Translations under genes and position numbers: made by a program | Shown: piece by piece, positions 1-8,088 of the stretch | Layout of the letters: each line of letters opens with the position of its first letter | Numbering within the stretch: the first letter of the stretch is position 1 | Assembly (NCBI RefSeq): GCF_003970675.1 | Contig: NZ_CP034562.1 | Coordinates: 1,984,001-2,048,000, forward strand | From: Flammeovirga pectinis | GTDB taxonomy: Bacteria; Bacteroidota; Bacteroidia; Cytophagales; Flammeovirgaceae | Reading direction: 5' to 3' | DNA: 64,000 bases | The notes under the pieces: generated by a model | The model's database searches: none | Told to the model about the DNA's origin: nothing | Seen by the model: the letters and a program-made list of their open reading frames with translations, nothing else

Positions 1-203
1 GCAATCAAAGGTGTGATTACAATACACACTCCTTTTCTTGCAATACCCGGAACTTGGAAACAAATAGATTTCCCTCCACCAGTTGGCAACAAAGCGAGTG
101 TATCTTTACCCACAAAAGCACTTTCAATTATTTCCTCTTGTAGCGGTCTAAACTGATCATACCCCCAAAATTTCTTTAAAATTTGTAAGAATCCTTCTCT
201 CAT
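1..203 (-). CDS. recQ: RecQ-type ATP-dependent DNA helicase, N-terminal fragment
   Basis: Translating the minus strand from the ATG at 201-203 gives 67 codons that stay open to the window edge, so only the N-terminus is present. It shows a GYDQFRPLQ segment at about residues 14-22, which is the RecQ Q-motif, and a Walker A LLPTGGGKS at about 38-46, followed by CIVITPLI as in motif Ia. RecQ is a 3'-5' superfamily 2 helicase used in recombination and fork repair. It is transcribed divergently from pyrE, and a -7-like box on its strand (278-285) lies about 75 bases upstream of the start. The family call is firm; the paralogue type cannot be decided without the rest of the gene. Confidence 0.88.
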   Translation of the reverse strand, partial: MREGFLQILKKFWGYDQFRPLQEEIIESAFVGKDTLALLPTGGGKSICFQVPGIARKGVCIVITPLI

Positions 204-269
204 ATCAAGTATTGACAAATATTTTTTCAGAAATCAAATATCAGAAATTTATTTTATCAATTTCTGTCT

Positions 270-311
270 TATTTTTGCAAAAATAAATAGAACAGTGATT
301 TTACTGTTTTA
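270..311. promoter_or_regulatory. Divergent recQ/pyrE promoter region with inverted repeat
   Basis: Two TATTTTTG boxes, the Bacteroidota -7 form TAnnTTTG, lie back to back: 270-277 on the plus strand facing pyrE and 278-285 on the minus strand facing recQ. Together they form a 16-base palindrome. A second inverted repeat, AACAGT (291-296) and ACTGTT (303-308) with a 6-base spacer, lies in what would be the pyrE leader. No TTTG -33 element is clear for either direction. The boxes are visible; their promoter role and the operator idea are inferred. Confidence 0.5.
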
Positions 312-338
312 ACTATACTTACAACATCAGCAATAACA

Positions 339-974
339 ATGGAAAATACAATTGCAAAGAAGGTAGCTTCACTTTTATTGGAAATCAATGCCATCAAAAT
401 TCGTCCAAACGATCCTTTTACTTGGGCATCGGGATGGAAGTCTCCAATCTACTGTGACAACAGATTGTCGTTATCACACCCTCAAGCAAGAACGTATATC
501 AAACATGCATTATGCGCAAAAATTCAAGAACAATTTGAAGGCGTAGAAGCAATTGTTGGTGTAGCAACTGCGGGTATTCCTCAAGGAGCATTAATTGCAG
601 ATGCTTTAGGTATTCCTTTTGCCTATGTTCGTTCTAAGCCAAAAGGACATGGAATGACAAATATGATTGAAGGTGAACTAAAATCAGGAGCTAAAGTTGT
701 TGTGGTAGAAGATTTAATTTCTACTGGCGGAAGTTCTCTTAAAGCTGCAGAAGCATTAAAAGAAGCTGGTATTGAGGTAATGGGTATGTTAGCGATTTTT
801 ACTTACGGATTTGATTTATCTGTAAATAATTTCACAGAAGCTGGTATTCCACTTGTTACTTTATCTAACTACAATGCAATGTTAGAATTAGCATTAGAAA
901 AAGATTACATACAAGCAAATGATTTAGAATCTCTAAAATCATGGCGTACTTCTCCATCTGAGTGGGGAAAATAA
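339..974 (+). CDS. pyrE: Orotate phosphoribosyltransferase
   Basis: The 211-residue protein catalyses orotate plus PRPP to orotidine monophosphate, the fifth step of de novo pyrimidine synthesis, in the cytosol. The type I phosphoribosyltransferase PRPP loop is clear: VVVVEDLISTGGSS at about residues 120-133. A VGVATAGIPQG segment near 73-83 and a KPKGHG loop near 101-106 also fit OPRT. The length matches the usual 200-215 residues. The start is the first ATG after the -7 box at 270-277, and a strong terminator follows at 996-1026, so the gene appears to be transcribed alone. Confidence 0.96.
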   Translation: MENTIAKKVASLLLEINAIKIRPNDPFTWASGWKSPIYCDNRLSLSHPQARTYIKHALCAKIQEQFEGVEAIVGVATAGIPQGALIADALGIPFAYVRSKPKGHGMTNMIEGELKSGAKVVVVEDLISTGGSSLKAAEALKEAGIEVMGMLAIFTYGFDLSVNNFTEAGIPLVTLSNYNAMLELALEKDYIQANDLESLKSWRTSPSEWGK

Positions 975-995
975 TACATTACAAAATTATGTAAT

Positions 996-1026
996 AAAAA
1001 AGGTGATTTAAACGATCACCTTTTTT
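996..1026 (+). terminator. Intrinsic terminator after pyrE
   Basis: A 12-base stem (996-1007 with 1015-1026) around a 7-base loop begins with an A-run and ends in a T-run, 22 bases after the pyrE stop. It looks functional in both directions but serves pyrE. Confidence 0.85.
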
Positions 1027-1080
1027 ATTACTTTTTTTTAGCGGGAACATTTTCTGTGTTTTTTCAGTTTAATTCTTACA

Positions 1081-2448
1081 ATGTATTATGATTTAGCTTT
1101 TGGTGTAATTTCTCCGAACGATGAAAATTTAGCACCACAAAAAATTGATGAGCTTTTAGCCAAGGGATATTTTAGACATGCCCAAAATATGGCATCATAC
1201 GAAATGATGTTCTTTGAAGAGAAAATGCAAGGTGTTCTCCCTCTTCGTTGTGCACTTTCTCCTGAAATGTTTACTAAATCTCAACGTAAAAAAATTAAAC
1301 AATCTGAAAAGAAGTTTACAGTTGAAATTTGCCCTCTAAAAATAACAAAAGCCCATAAAAAATTATTCACAGAATACAGAAAAAAACGCTTTAATGAAGA
1401 CGATAAAGTACTTATTGAGTACTTTGGCGTTGAATCTCACCAAGACTTAGATAGTTTACCTTACAACACTTGGCAAATTAGTTTTTGGGATGATGATCAA
1501 CTTGCTGCTGTGTCTTATTTTGATGTTGGAGAAAATTCCATTTCAAGTTTAATGGCTATTTATGATGAGCAGTATAAAAATGATGGATTAGGCTTTATTT
1601 CTATGCTTATAGAGATGAAATGGGCACAATCTAATGGCATGAATTATTACTATCCAGGGTATACATTAGACCAACCATCGTGCTTCGATTATAAATTAAG
1701 ATTACCAAATGTTGAATATTTTGATTGGCAAGGCAAATGGAAATTTTGGGATTCAATAGACTTAAAGAGTACAAAAAGATCAATTACCTTACATAAGTTA
1801 CAAGAGGGAGTTAAAGCAATTAATAATAAAGCTGTAGTTGTTGGCTATGTAAAAGAAGAAGAAAATTTCTTTAGTAGTTTATGGCACAATATGTTTGATT
1901 ATACTCAAGCTGTAGAAGCACCTATATATATATCCTACCCAATTGGACAATTTCATCAAATGACTGTTATCTATTTACCCGATGAAGATCAGTATTTAGT
2001 TAAGCCTCATCTTTTTAAATTGAAAAATGGGATGACTGATGTATTGAAAAGCAATAATCCTATTGAAATAGCCAACTTTATAAATGCTTATTTTGGTCAA
2101 GTTCAGCTTGTCGAAACTAGATTAAACCATATTATTCAAGAAATAAAAGACGTAATAAATAATTCTAATATTGAATTTGATACTATTGACGAAATGGGTA
2201 ATGCTTCTAGATATCCCAATTCTAAATGGCTTTCTTGTAAAAAAAATGGTTCGGAATGGATGATTATGCCTTTTTGGGATGATGAAAAACAAAAATTCTA
2301 TTTCCACCCACTAACTTTTAGGTATAATCAGAACAGATGGGTATCTCCTTTTGGATTATGTACGCCTGAAATGGCCATATTAAAAATCAGTGATTATATT
2401 TGTCGCAAAGAAGAAGATTGGCATGAGTTGATGTCAGAAGACAAATAA
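1081..2448 (+). CDS. Arginyl-tRNA--protein transferase-like protein
   Basis: The 455-residue product resembles the Ate1/Bpt aminoacyl-tRNA-protein transferases in its first ~215 residues. It has a GYFRHAQNM segment, then a VLPLRCALSPEMFTKSQRK stretch that matches the Bpt 'LPLR...SQRK' region, and near 190-212 a YYYPGYTL...FDYKLRLPN block matching the conserved 'GYY...YK...P' of the C-terminal GNAT-like fold. The N-terminal Cys cluster of classical Ate1 is absent. The last ~240 residues are an extension for which I recognise no domain. Such enzymes attach an amino acid to protein N-termini for N-degron turnover, but activity here is inferred. It is followed after 14 bases by a 191-residue gene, probably co-transcribed. 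Confidence 0.62.
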   Translation: MYYDLAFGVISPNDENLAPQKIDELLAKGYFRHAQNMASYEMMFFEEKMQGVLPLRCALSPEMFTKSQRKKIKQSEKKFTVEICPLKITKAHKKLFTEYRKKRFNEDDKVLIEYFGVESHQDLDSLPYNTWQISFWDDDQLAAVSYFDVGENSISSLMAIYDEQYKNDGLGFISMLIEMKWAQSNGMNYYYPGYTLDQPSCFDYKLRLPNVEYFDWQGKWKFWDSIDLKSTKRSITLHKLQEGVKAINNKAVVVGYVKEEENFFSSLWHNMFDYTQAVEAPIYISYPIGQFHQMTVIYLPDEDQYLVKPHLFKLKNGMTDVLKSNNPIEIANFINAYFGQVQLVETRLNHIIQEIKDVINNSNIEFDTIDEMGNASRYPNSKWLSCKKNGSEWMIMPFWDDEKQKFYFHPLTFRYNQNRWVSPFGLCTPEMAILKISDYICRKEEDWHELMSEDK

Positions 2449-2462
2449 GCACTAGGTTAAAT

Positions 2463-3038
2463 ATGAGTATAGCCGACAACTATAAATTTCTAGAACATGT
2501 TGCAGAACGAAATTCTACTGCAAAATCATTTGATAACTGGCAACAGATAAACTCTCATACCATAATTACTATGGCAAGAAAGTTCTTGGTAGAGAATAAT
2601 ATTTCCGTTAGAAAAGTCCCTTTAAAAACAATTCATGCTTTTATTACTGATAGTGCTTTAGAAAGCCTTAAAAAGCAACAACAACGATGGGCTATTTTAC
2701 TAGCCAATGCTGTTACTTATCAAAACCCATGCAAACAACACCTTACATTAGTTAAAATACTACGTGATGCATCACTTGAAGAAGTTGAATTACTACATTA
2801 CTTAAAAAAACATTCTTTTATTGAGTATGAAACGTCTAGAGTTTGGATAAAACTTAAAGCGGTAGAACAATGGGCTTTAGAAATTCTTAATTGTTCTGGG
2901 ATAGATATAGAGATAATTATTGAAAATCTTTATATGAAAAGGCTTATTGAAGTTGATGAATCAGAAGAAGAAATAAGAATTGCTCCCTTAGGAATGCACT
3001 TTATTGTTGAATGTGAAACTCCTTTTGGTATTAAATAA
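2463..3038 (+). CDS. Hypothetical protein, DUF4393-like features
   Basis: This 191-residue soluble protein starts at an ATG 14 bases after the transferase-like gene, so the two probably share a transcript. Residues 65-110 (SLKKQQQRWAILLANAV, then LTLVKILRDASLEEVELLHYL) recall the pattern 'LQ..WA.LLANA...F..IL..LSP.EA.LL..L' of DUF4393/Abi-alpha-type proteins. That resemblance is from memory and weak. There is no signal peptide or membrane helix. The C-terminal part, with a long amphipathic helix and an RIAPLGMHFI segment, could be a winged-helix-like end. Function is unknown; the neighbour gives no firm clue. Confidence 0.5.
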   Translation: MSIADNYKFLEHVAERNSTAKSFDNWQQINSHTIITMARKFLVENNISVRKVPLKTIHAFITDSALESLKKQQQRWAILLANAVTYQNPCKQHLTLVKILRDASLEEVELLHYLKKHSFIEYETSRVWIKLKAVEQWALEILNCSGIDIEIIIENLYMKRLIEVDESEEEIRIAPLGMHFIVECETPFGIK

Positions 3039-3117
3039 ATACAATTTTATTTAACCCGCGTTTGTAAAGAAGTAGCACTGCTACATCCTTAACCACATTA
3101 CTAATTAAAAGAATAAA

Positions 3118-3165
3118 TTAAACAATTATGAGTTTAGCTATAAAACTAAACTCATAATTGTTTAA
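3118..3165. terminator. Long hairpin between converging genes
   Basis: A perfect 20-base stem (3118-3137 with 3146-3165) with an 8-base loop lies between a rightward gene ending at 3038 and a leftward gene ending at 3168. T-runs are weak on both sides. It most likely ends transcription from both directions. Confidence 0.7.
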
Positions 3166-3167
3166 AA

Positions 3168-3863
3168 CTAAATATCGCCTAATTGTGGTCTTACAATTAT
3201 ATCCTCAACCACAGCACTGTTTGATAAATTATATGCAGAGAAAACTAAATCTGCAATATCCTGCGATTTAATAAATCGATCTTCAGGAAGGTCTATTCCT
3301 GCCCAACTGTTTGTGTATGTAGCTCCAGGCATAACAGAAGTTACTTTTATGTTATATGGCTTCATCTCTTCTCTTAGAGACCGTGAAAAGCCTAACATAG
3401 CATGTTTAGAGATAGCATATGAACCACCATTTGCATAAGCTACAAAAGAGGCTACAGAAGCAATATTAAAGATATATCCTTCTTTCTTTTCAATCATTTT
3501 ATTTATTAGACCTCTAGTGATATAGTAGGTAGAATACATATTGGTTTGCATCATCATTTCAAATGCTCCTTCCTCTTCATTATGAATAGAACCTGGAACA
3601 AAAACACCTGCGTTATTCACTAGTATCTCAACGTCTTCATCTAAATCATTTACATATTTAATAAAACCAAGACATTCTTCTTTATTAGAAACATCAGCTT
3701 TAAAAACATGAACGGTTACATTGTAAACTTCCTCTACTTCAGTTTTTAAAATTTCTAAATCTGCTAAATTTCTAGCACAAACAACAACGTTTTTACCGAT
3801 GCCTGCAAACTTATTAATTATAGCTCTTCCAATACCTTTTGAGCCGCCTGTTACTACTATCAT
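3168..3863 (-). CDS. SDR-family NAD(P)-dependent oxidoreductase
   Basis: A classical short-chain dehydrogenase of 231 residues. The N-terminal nucleotide-binding motif is VTGGSKGIGRAI (residues 4-15, TGxxxGxG), NNAGV lies near 85-89, and the catalytic YAISK (YxxxK) follows the Ser of NIASVASF. PGATYT after the catalytic region is also typical. The length is slightly shorter than the usual 240-260. The Rossmann fold and catalytic triad are visible, but the substrate cannot be read from sequence. It stands alone, converging on the gene that ends at 3038 and diverging from a rightward gene at 4034. Confidence 0.9.
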   Translation of the reverse strand: MIVVTGGSKGIGRAIINKFAGIGKNVVVCARNLADLEILKTEVEEVYNVTVHVFKADVSNKEECLGFIKYVNDLDEDVEILVNNAGVFVPGSIHNEEEGAFEMMMQTNMYSTYYITRGLINKMIEKKEGYIFNIASVASFVAYANGGSYAISKHAMLGFSRSLREEMKPYNIKVTSVMPGATYTNSWAGIDLPEDRFIKSQDIADLVFSAYNLSNSAVVEDIIVRPQLGDI

Positions 3864-3980
3864 TTTTGAAATTAATTTATATTTAAACTATTTAATGACC
3901 TTGATTACCTAATTGTTTAAATTAAAGTAAAAGAATATAAATAAGTTAGAACTCAATGTAAATTTAACATTCTAATTTAT

Positions 3981-3988
3981 TATTTTTG
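3981..3988 (+). promoter_or_regulatory. -7 promoter box for the 4034 gene
   Basis: TATTTTTG matches TAnnTTTG and lies 45 bases upstream of the ATG at 4034. No clear -33 TTTG is seen. Confidence 0.45.
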
Positions 3989-4033
3989 AAGTATTGAAAC
4001 TAGAAAACAAAATTCTATTGACGAACCTACATC

Positions 4034-4444
4034 ATGAAACGCCTAATATTAATTTCATTATTTGCCTTTTTAGGAATGCAAACACAAGCTCAGTCACATA
4101 CTGTGCTAATTTCTAATTCTTTTGCTCAATTAAAAGCATCGGCAACTCAACATATTGCTGGGTTAATTGCTAATTCTGGTCTTGAAGAATCACAGAAATT
4201 AGGTCACCTTTCTACGAACAGAGAAATGTTTATAGAAAAGCCTGAGTTTGGTGATATCAATTGCTTGGTATCTGAAATTCAGAACCTAATGCAACACAAC
4301 GATGGAGTAGAATTTAAAAGTATTCAATTGCAAACTGTACAAACAAGTTATTCAGAAGGAAAAGAAACTATACAATACATTCCTGGTGCAAGAATTTCTA
4401 TCAAGAATTTCGTATCTAATTGCTTAAAAAATTATTATAAGTAA
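4034..4444 (+). CDS. Hypothetical exported protein
   Basis: The product is 136 residues. It has a clear signal peptide (MKRLILISLFAFLGMQTQAQ, cleavage probably after the QAQ near residue 20), so it is probably periplasmic. The mature part has no membrane helix and no motif I recognise. It has two cysteines: one in the mid segment (INCLVSEIQNLMQ) and one near the C-terminus (FVSNCLKNYYK). The gene has its own -7 box at 3981 and its own terminator at 4471, so it is a single-gene unit. No family is assigned. Confidence 0.75.
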   Translation: MKRLILISLFAFLGMQTQAQSHTVLISNSFAQLKASATQHIAGLIANSGLEESQKLGHLSTNREMFIEKPEFGDINCLVSEIQNLMQHNDGVEFKSIQLQTVQTSYSEGKETIQYIPGARISIKNFVSNCLKNYYK

Positions 4445-4470
4445 ATTGTAAAAGTACAAAGTACCAATGT

Positions 4471-4501
4471 AAGCAGATCTGTTATAGGTCTGCTTATTTT
4501 T
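4471..4501 (+). terminator. Intrinsic terminator after the 4034 gene
   Basis: A 7-base stem AAGCAGA (4471-4477) with TCTGCTT (4489-4495) is followed by a T-rich run, 27 bases after the stop. Confidence 0.75.
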
Positions 4502-4605
4502 TGTCTTTACTTTAAATTGTTAATTTATGTTACTGATTGATAGGCATTATCTAATATTTATAATTAGATACGCTTACTTTGAAGTATAATCAAATTTGAA
4601 CAAAA

Positions 4606-5007
4606 ATGTTTTTCTTTAAAAGATGGTCAAGAAAAGCCTATTCGGTATTTAATTCTCTTAGTAAAGAGATTAAAATCTGTATGCTTGATATTGACTTACA
4701 TTTTAGTGCACCTACATTAGTTCATGAGGTTCAATCTTTTAATTCTAATGGTAATGCCGTAGATGAAGATGATTTAGAAGAGTTTAATCTCCTAAATGAA
4801 CCATTGGAAGTACTAATAGGTGCAAAATTTTTAGATGAAGATGTCTTTGGAGTGTTTTTAGCAAAAAATCATTGTTATAATCAGCTGCTTAGATACTACT
4901 TCTCAAAACTTCTTTCAACAAATTTACTTCTCCATTTTTTATGTTTTACCAGTATCGATAATAATCGATCTAGTACTTCTATGCCTTATCTTTATTATGA
5001 AAAATAA
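4606..5007 (+). CDS. Small ORF overlapping the TonB-dependent receptor start
   Basis: A 133-residue ORF whose first ~25 residues (FFKRWSRKAYSVFNSLSKEI) match a motif I know from the extreme N-terminus of some Bacteroidota TonB-dependent receptors of the vitamin-B12-like type (roughly RWxRKxYxVFxSLxKxVKI). Here the motif sits in its own reading frame. The ORF ends at 5007, 11 bases past the receptor ATG at 4997, so the genes overlap and may be translationally coupled. The rest is acidic in the middle and then hydrophobic and aromatic (LLRYYFSKLLSTNLLLHFLCF). It may be a leader peptide controlling receptor translation, a separate partner, or the remnant of a frameshifted N-terminus. Confidence 0.55.
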   Translation: MFFFKRWSRKAYSVFNSLSKEIKICMLDIDLHFSAPTLVHEVQSFNSNGNAVDEDDLEEFNLLNEPLEVLIGAKFLDEDVFGVFLAKNHCYNQLLRYYFSKLLSTNLLLHFLCFTSIDNNRSSTSMPYLYYEK

Positions 5008-6982
5008 TCTACTACAAAAGAGACAATTTATTACAGTTGTACTCCTCTTACTTACACACTCTATTTTCGGACAAACAAAAGTAGAAATTGACACAGCTAA
5101 GATTACGGAATATTATTTAGAAGAAATTTCTGTGAATTCAGGTCGTGTACCACAACTTTATTCTGAACAAGCTAGAATTGTTACTTACATTGATAGTGAG
5201 AAACTACATGAAATGCCTGTACAAAGTCTAGATCAAGTTTTAGGCTATGTTGCCGGTGTTGATATGAGATCAAGAGGTCCTTTAGGGGTTCAAGGCGATC
5301 TTAATATCCGTGGAGGTTCTTTTGACCAATCTCTAGTTATGCTGAACGGAGTGAATATGAATAATCCTCAAACTGGGCACCTTAACCTTTTCCTTCCTGT
5401 TGATATGGAAGCTGCTTATGGTGTTGAAGTCTTGGAGGGACCTGCTTCTAGAGTGTTTGGAGCAAATGCATTTACAGGTGCTGTAAACATTCAGACAAAG
5501 CCGTTAGATCAGAATAATATTTATGCACACGCTATGTATGGCGATTATAACCTACAAAAATATACAGGTAGAGTAAATTTAGCTTCAGATAAAACGAGAC
5601 ACCTTATTACAACATCCTATAAAAAGAGTGATGGATATACAGATAATACTGATTTTGAAGATGTAACTGCTTATTACCATGGTAGCTATGATGTGGAAGG
5701 TGGTACATTTGATCTTACAGCAGGTTATTCTGATAAAGGTTTTGGTGCTAACTCTTTTTACACACCAGCTTACCCTAATCAATACGAAAGAAATCAATTG
5801 TACCATGGCTCTTTGCGTTTCACAAACAATGGTAAGATTAAAATTACGCCAATGATCTATTGGAATAGAACGTATGATAGGTTCGAGTTATTCAGAGAAA
5901 ACCCTGCTTCATGGTATCAAAACCACAATTACCATAGAATGGATGCTGCTGGTGCTAATGTAAATGCTGTAATCCCTTCTAAGTTTGGAAAAACAGCTAT
6001 TGGTTTAGATGCTAGATATGAAGGTATTATTAGTAATGTTTTAGGTACTCCTCTAGATAATCCAATTGCAATTGATGGTGTAGAAAACACTGCCTATACA
6101 AATGGAAAAGAAAGATATAATTATAGCTTGTTTTTAGAACACAATGTGATTCTTGGAAAGTTTACGGCCTCTGTAGGCTTGATGTTTAATTACAACACAG
6201 AATTAGAAGAAAATGGAAAAGGCTTTGACATTTTTCCTGGAGCTGATGTATCTTATGCCTTATCAAAATCTTGGAGATTGTTTACTACTGTAAACACTGC
6301 AATGCGTATTCCTACATATACAGATCTATATTATGACGGACCTACAAACGTTGGTAATGATTCACTTAAAGAAGAAAGAGCAGTAACTTTAGAATTGGGC
6401 ACTAAATACGATAAAAATGGTATTTCCGGAAGTGCATCTGTTTTTAGACGTTGGGGTTCGAATATTATTGATTGGGTAAAAGAACATCCAGATAGTTTAT
6501 GGCAGGCTCAAAACTTAACAGAGTTAACCACTACAGGAGTTACATTAAATGCAGGGTTCGATTTAACGCAGATGCTTCATAAAGAAGTATTCTTAAAAAA
6601 CATTCGTTTCTCTTATTTGTACTTAACTGCTGATAAGGGTTCTAGTGAATATATATCTAATTATGTACTCGATTACTTAAACCATAAAGCTACTTTAGGA
6701 ATAGCACATGGCTTATTTCTAAAAAATCTAAAAGCAGATTGGCAAATAGTTTATCAAGATAGAAACGGTTCTTTCACAGCATATGATCCTAACGGTAACG
6801 GGCAAGAAGTAGATTATGATCCTTTTACTACCGTTGATCTTAGAATTAGCTATACTTGGAAAAATTTGTATTTCTACGGAGAAGGAAGCAATATTTTTGA
6901 TGTCAAATATTACGACATTGGTAATATTCAACAACCTGGTAGATGGTTGAGAGCAGGTATTAAAATGAACTTAGACTTCTAA
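4997..6982 (+). CDS. TonB-dependent outer membrane receptor, BtuB-like
   Basis: The 661-residue protein has a signal peptide ending near FGQ (residue ~26), then LEEISVNSGR, a TonB-box-proximal segment. A plug domain at about 60-165 carries DLNIRGGSFDQSLVMLNGV and VEVLEGPASRVFGANAFTGAVNI, followed by a ~480-residue beta-barrel ending in an aromatic residue (LRAGIKMNLDF), as outer membrane proteins do. It imports a scarce ligand using TonB energy. The short barrel and plug look like the BtuB subfamily, but no cobalamin riboswitch is visible upstream and no substrate-binding gene is adjacent, so the ligand is not assigned. It overlaps the small ORF ending at 5007. Confidence 0.9.
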   Translation: MKNNLLQKRQFITVVLLLLTHSIFGQTKVEIDTAKITEYYLEEISVNSGRVPQLYSEQARIVTYIDSEKLHEMPVQSLDQVLGYVAGVDMRSRGPLGVQGDLNIRGGSFDQSLVMLNGVNMNNPQTGHLNLFLPVDMEAAYGVEVLEGPASRVFGANAFTGAVNIQTKPLDQNNIYAHAMYGDYNLQKYTGRVNLASDKTRHLITTSYKKSDGYTDNTDFEDVTAYYHGSYDVEGGTFDLTAGYSDKGFGANSFYTPAYPNQYERNQLYHGSLRFTNNGKIKITPMIYWNRTYDRFELFRENPASWYQNHNYHRMDAAGANVNAVIPSKFGKTAIGLDARYEGIISNVLGTPLDNPIAIDGVENTAYTNGKERYNYSLFLEHNVILGKFTASVGLMFNYNTELEENGKGFDIFPGADVSYALSKSWRLFTTVNTAMRIPTYTDLYYDGPTNVGNDSLKEERAVTLELGTKYDKNGISGSASVFRRWGSNIIDWVKEHPDSLWQAQNLTELTTTGVTLNAGFDLTQMLHKEVFLKNIRFSYLYLTADKGSSEYISNYVLDYLNHKATLGIAHGLFLKNLKADWQIVYQDRNGSFTAYDPNGNGQEVDYDPFTTVDLRISYTWKNLYFYGEGSNIFDVKYYDIGNIQQPGRWLRAGIKMNLDF

Positions 6983-6989
6983 GAAAATC

Positions 6990-7028
6990 AAAAAGGGCTT
7001 AATTTCATTATAAAATTAAGCCCTTTTT
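6990..7028. terminator. Bidirectional terminator
   Basis: A perfect 16-base stem (6990-7005 with 7013-7028) with a 7-base loop has an A-run on one side and a T-run on the other. It lies between the receptor (ends 6982) and the leftward WD40 gene (ends 7042). Confidence 0.9.
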
Positions 7029-7041
7029 ATCTTTTTTTGTC

Positions 7042-7953
7042 TTAGAGACCTGTAACTTTCCAAGCCGCAGCAGAGTGATCATCAGAAACAGATACAATAG
7101 TATTTTCGCCAATCCAAGCTAACCTATTAATAGACGTCCCATGTCCTGCATGTCGAGCCTTATCAATTACTTTTAATAATCTAAAATCTTCGGTTCTCCA
7201 TACTTTCAAAGATTTATCTTTACTACAAGTCACAAAATATTTTCCATCTGCTCTAAATACTATATCATTAATAGTATACATATGAGCAACAATATCTTTC
7301 TGAGTTTCAATAAATCCGTCCAGATTCCAAATTCTTATATGCGCATCTCTACCTCCACTCACTAAATACTGAGCATTTGGTGTAACAGTTAAAGCAAATA
7401 CAGAATTCTCATGCCCAATTAACTCCCTTACTTCAGAAAGAGTAGCGATAGAATATCCTTTTATTAAATGATCGCTACTTCCTGTCCAAACAATTTCTCT
7501 CGTTGGATCGATAGCAACAGACCTTACAGATTTATCAGATACTTTTACTTTTTTTGTAACTATCCACTCTTCAATGGCTACAACAATTAACCAACCATCT
7601 CCTGTACCAATAAAAAGCTCATTTTTAAATCTCTTTATAGAAAATACAGCTTGGTCTGTTAGTTTTAATGATTTAATTTCTTTCCCAGAAGTTAAATCTA
7701 GTAAATGAATTCCATCTGTATTTTGCCCAACCACCAATTGATTTTCTTCAATTAATGGACACAAAGCATAAACAGTATTTGGTACTTTAGCTACTAATCT
7801 ACCTTGATCTGCTTGTGTAATATTCCATTCTACTACAAGACCATCTGCCCCTGCAGTATAAAACTTTCCTTTATCGTTAAAGTGAACCACACTATATAAA
7901 CCATCAGTATGACCTCCAAAATTGGAAATTTTCTCTACTTCTAGTCTTTGCAT
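7042..7953 (-). CDS. WD40 repeat protein
   Basis: The protein has 303 residues made almost entirely of WD40 blades. Several blades end in WD-like dipeptides or their variants: VVEWN, IRIWN, LKVWR and AAWKV. GH-type starts appear as GGHTDGLYSV, GHENSVFALTV and AHMYTINDIV. About seven blades are expected for this length, giving one closed propeller. There is no signal peptide and no fused enzyme domain, so it is probably a cytoplasmic scaffold or binding protein. Its partner is not indicated by the neighbours. Confidence 0.9.
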   Translation of the reverse strand: MQRLEVEKISNFGGHTDGLYSVVHFNDKGKFYTAGADGLVVEWNITQADQGRLVAKVPNTVYALCPLIEENQLVVGQNTDGIHLLDLTSGKEIKSLKLTDQAVFSIKRFKNELFIGTGDGWLIVVAIEEWIVTKKVKVSDKSVRSVAIDPTREIVWTGSSDHLIKGYSIATLSEVRELIGHENSVFALTVTPNAQYLVSGGRDAHIRIWNLDGFIETQKDIVAHMYTINDIVFRADGKYFVTCSKDKSLKVWRTEDFRLLKVIDKARHAGHGTSINRLAWIGENTIVSVSDDHSAAAWKVTGL

Positions 7954-8088
7954 AATTTTAGTTTTAATAATTTTGATGATTAACCAATACTAATTTTAAA
8001 CTTGCACCTCAAAATTTTTCGAAATATACCAACTAACTTTTACAAAATTGCTTTGATAGCTGTAAACTTGAAATTACTATCTTTGTTT

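Noticed and set aside
4445-4605. Cobalamin riboswitch ahead of the BtuB-like receptor
   Set aside because: Only a short terminator and AT-rich sequence are seen; no B12-box-like stretch was recognised.
8002-8088. N-terminal extension of the phosphopantetheinyl transferase from a TTG
   Set aside because: The added residues have no family match; the ATG at 8089 gives the normal length.
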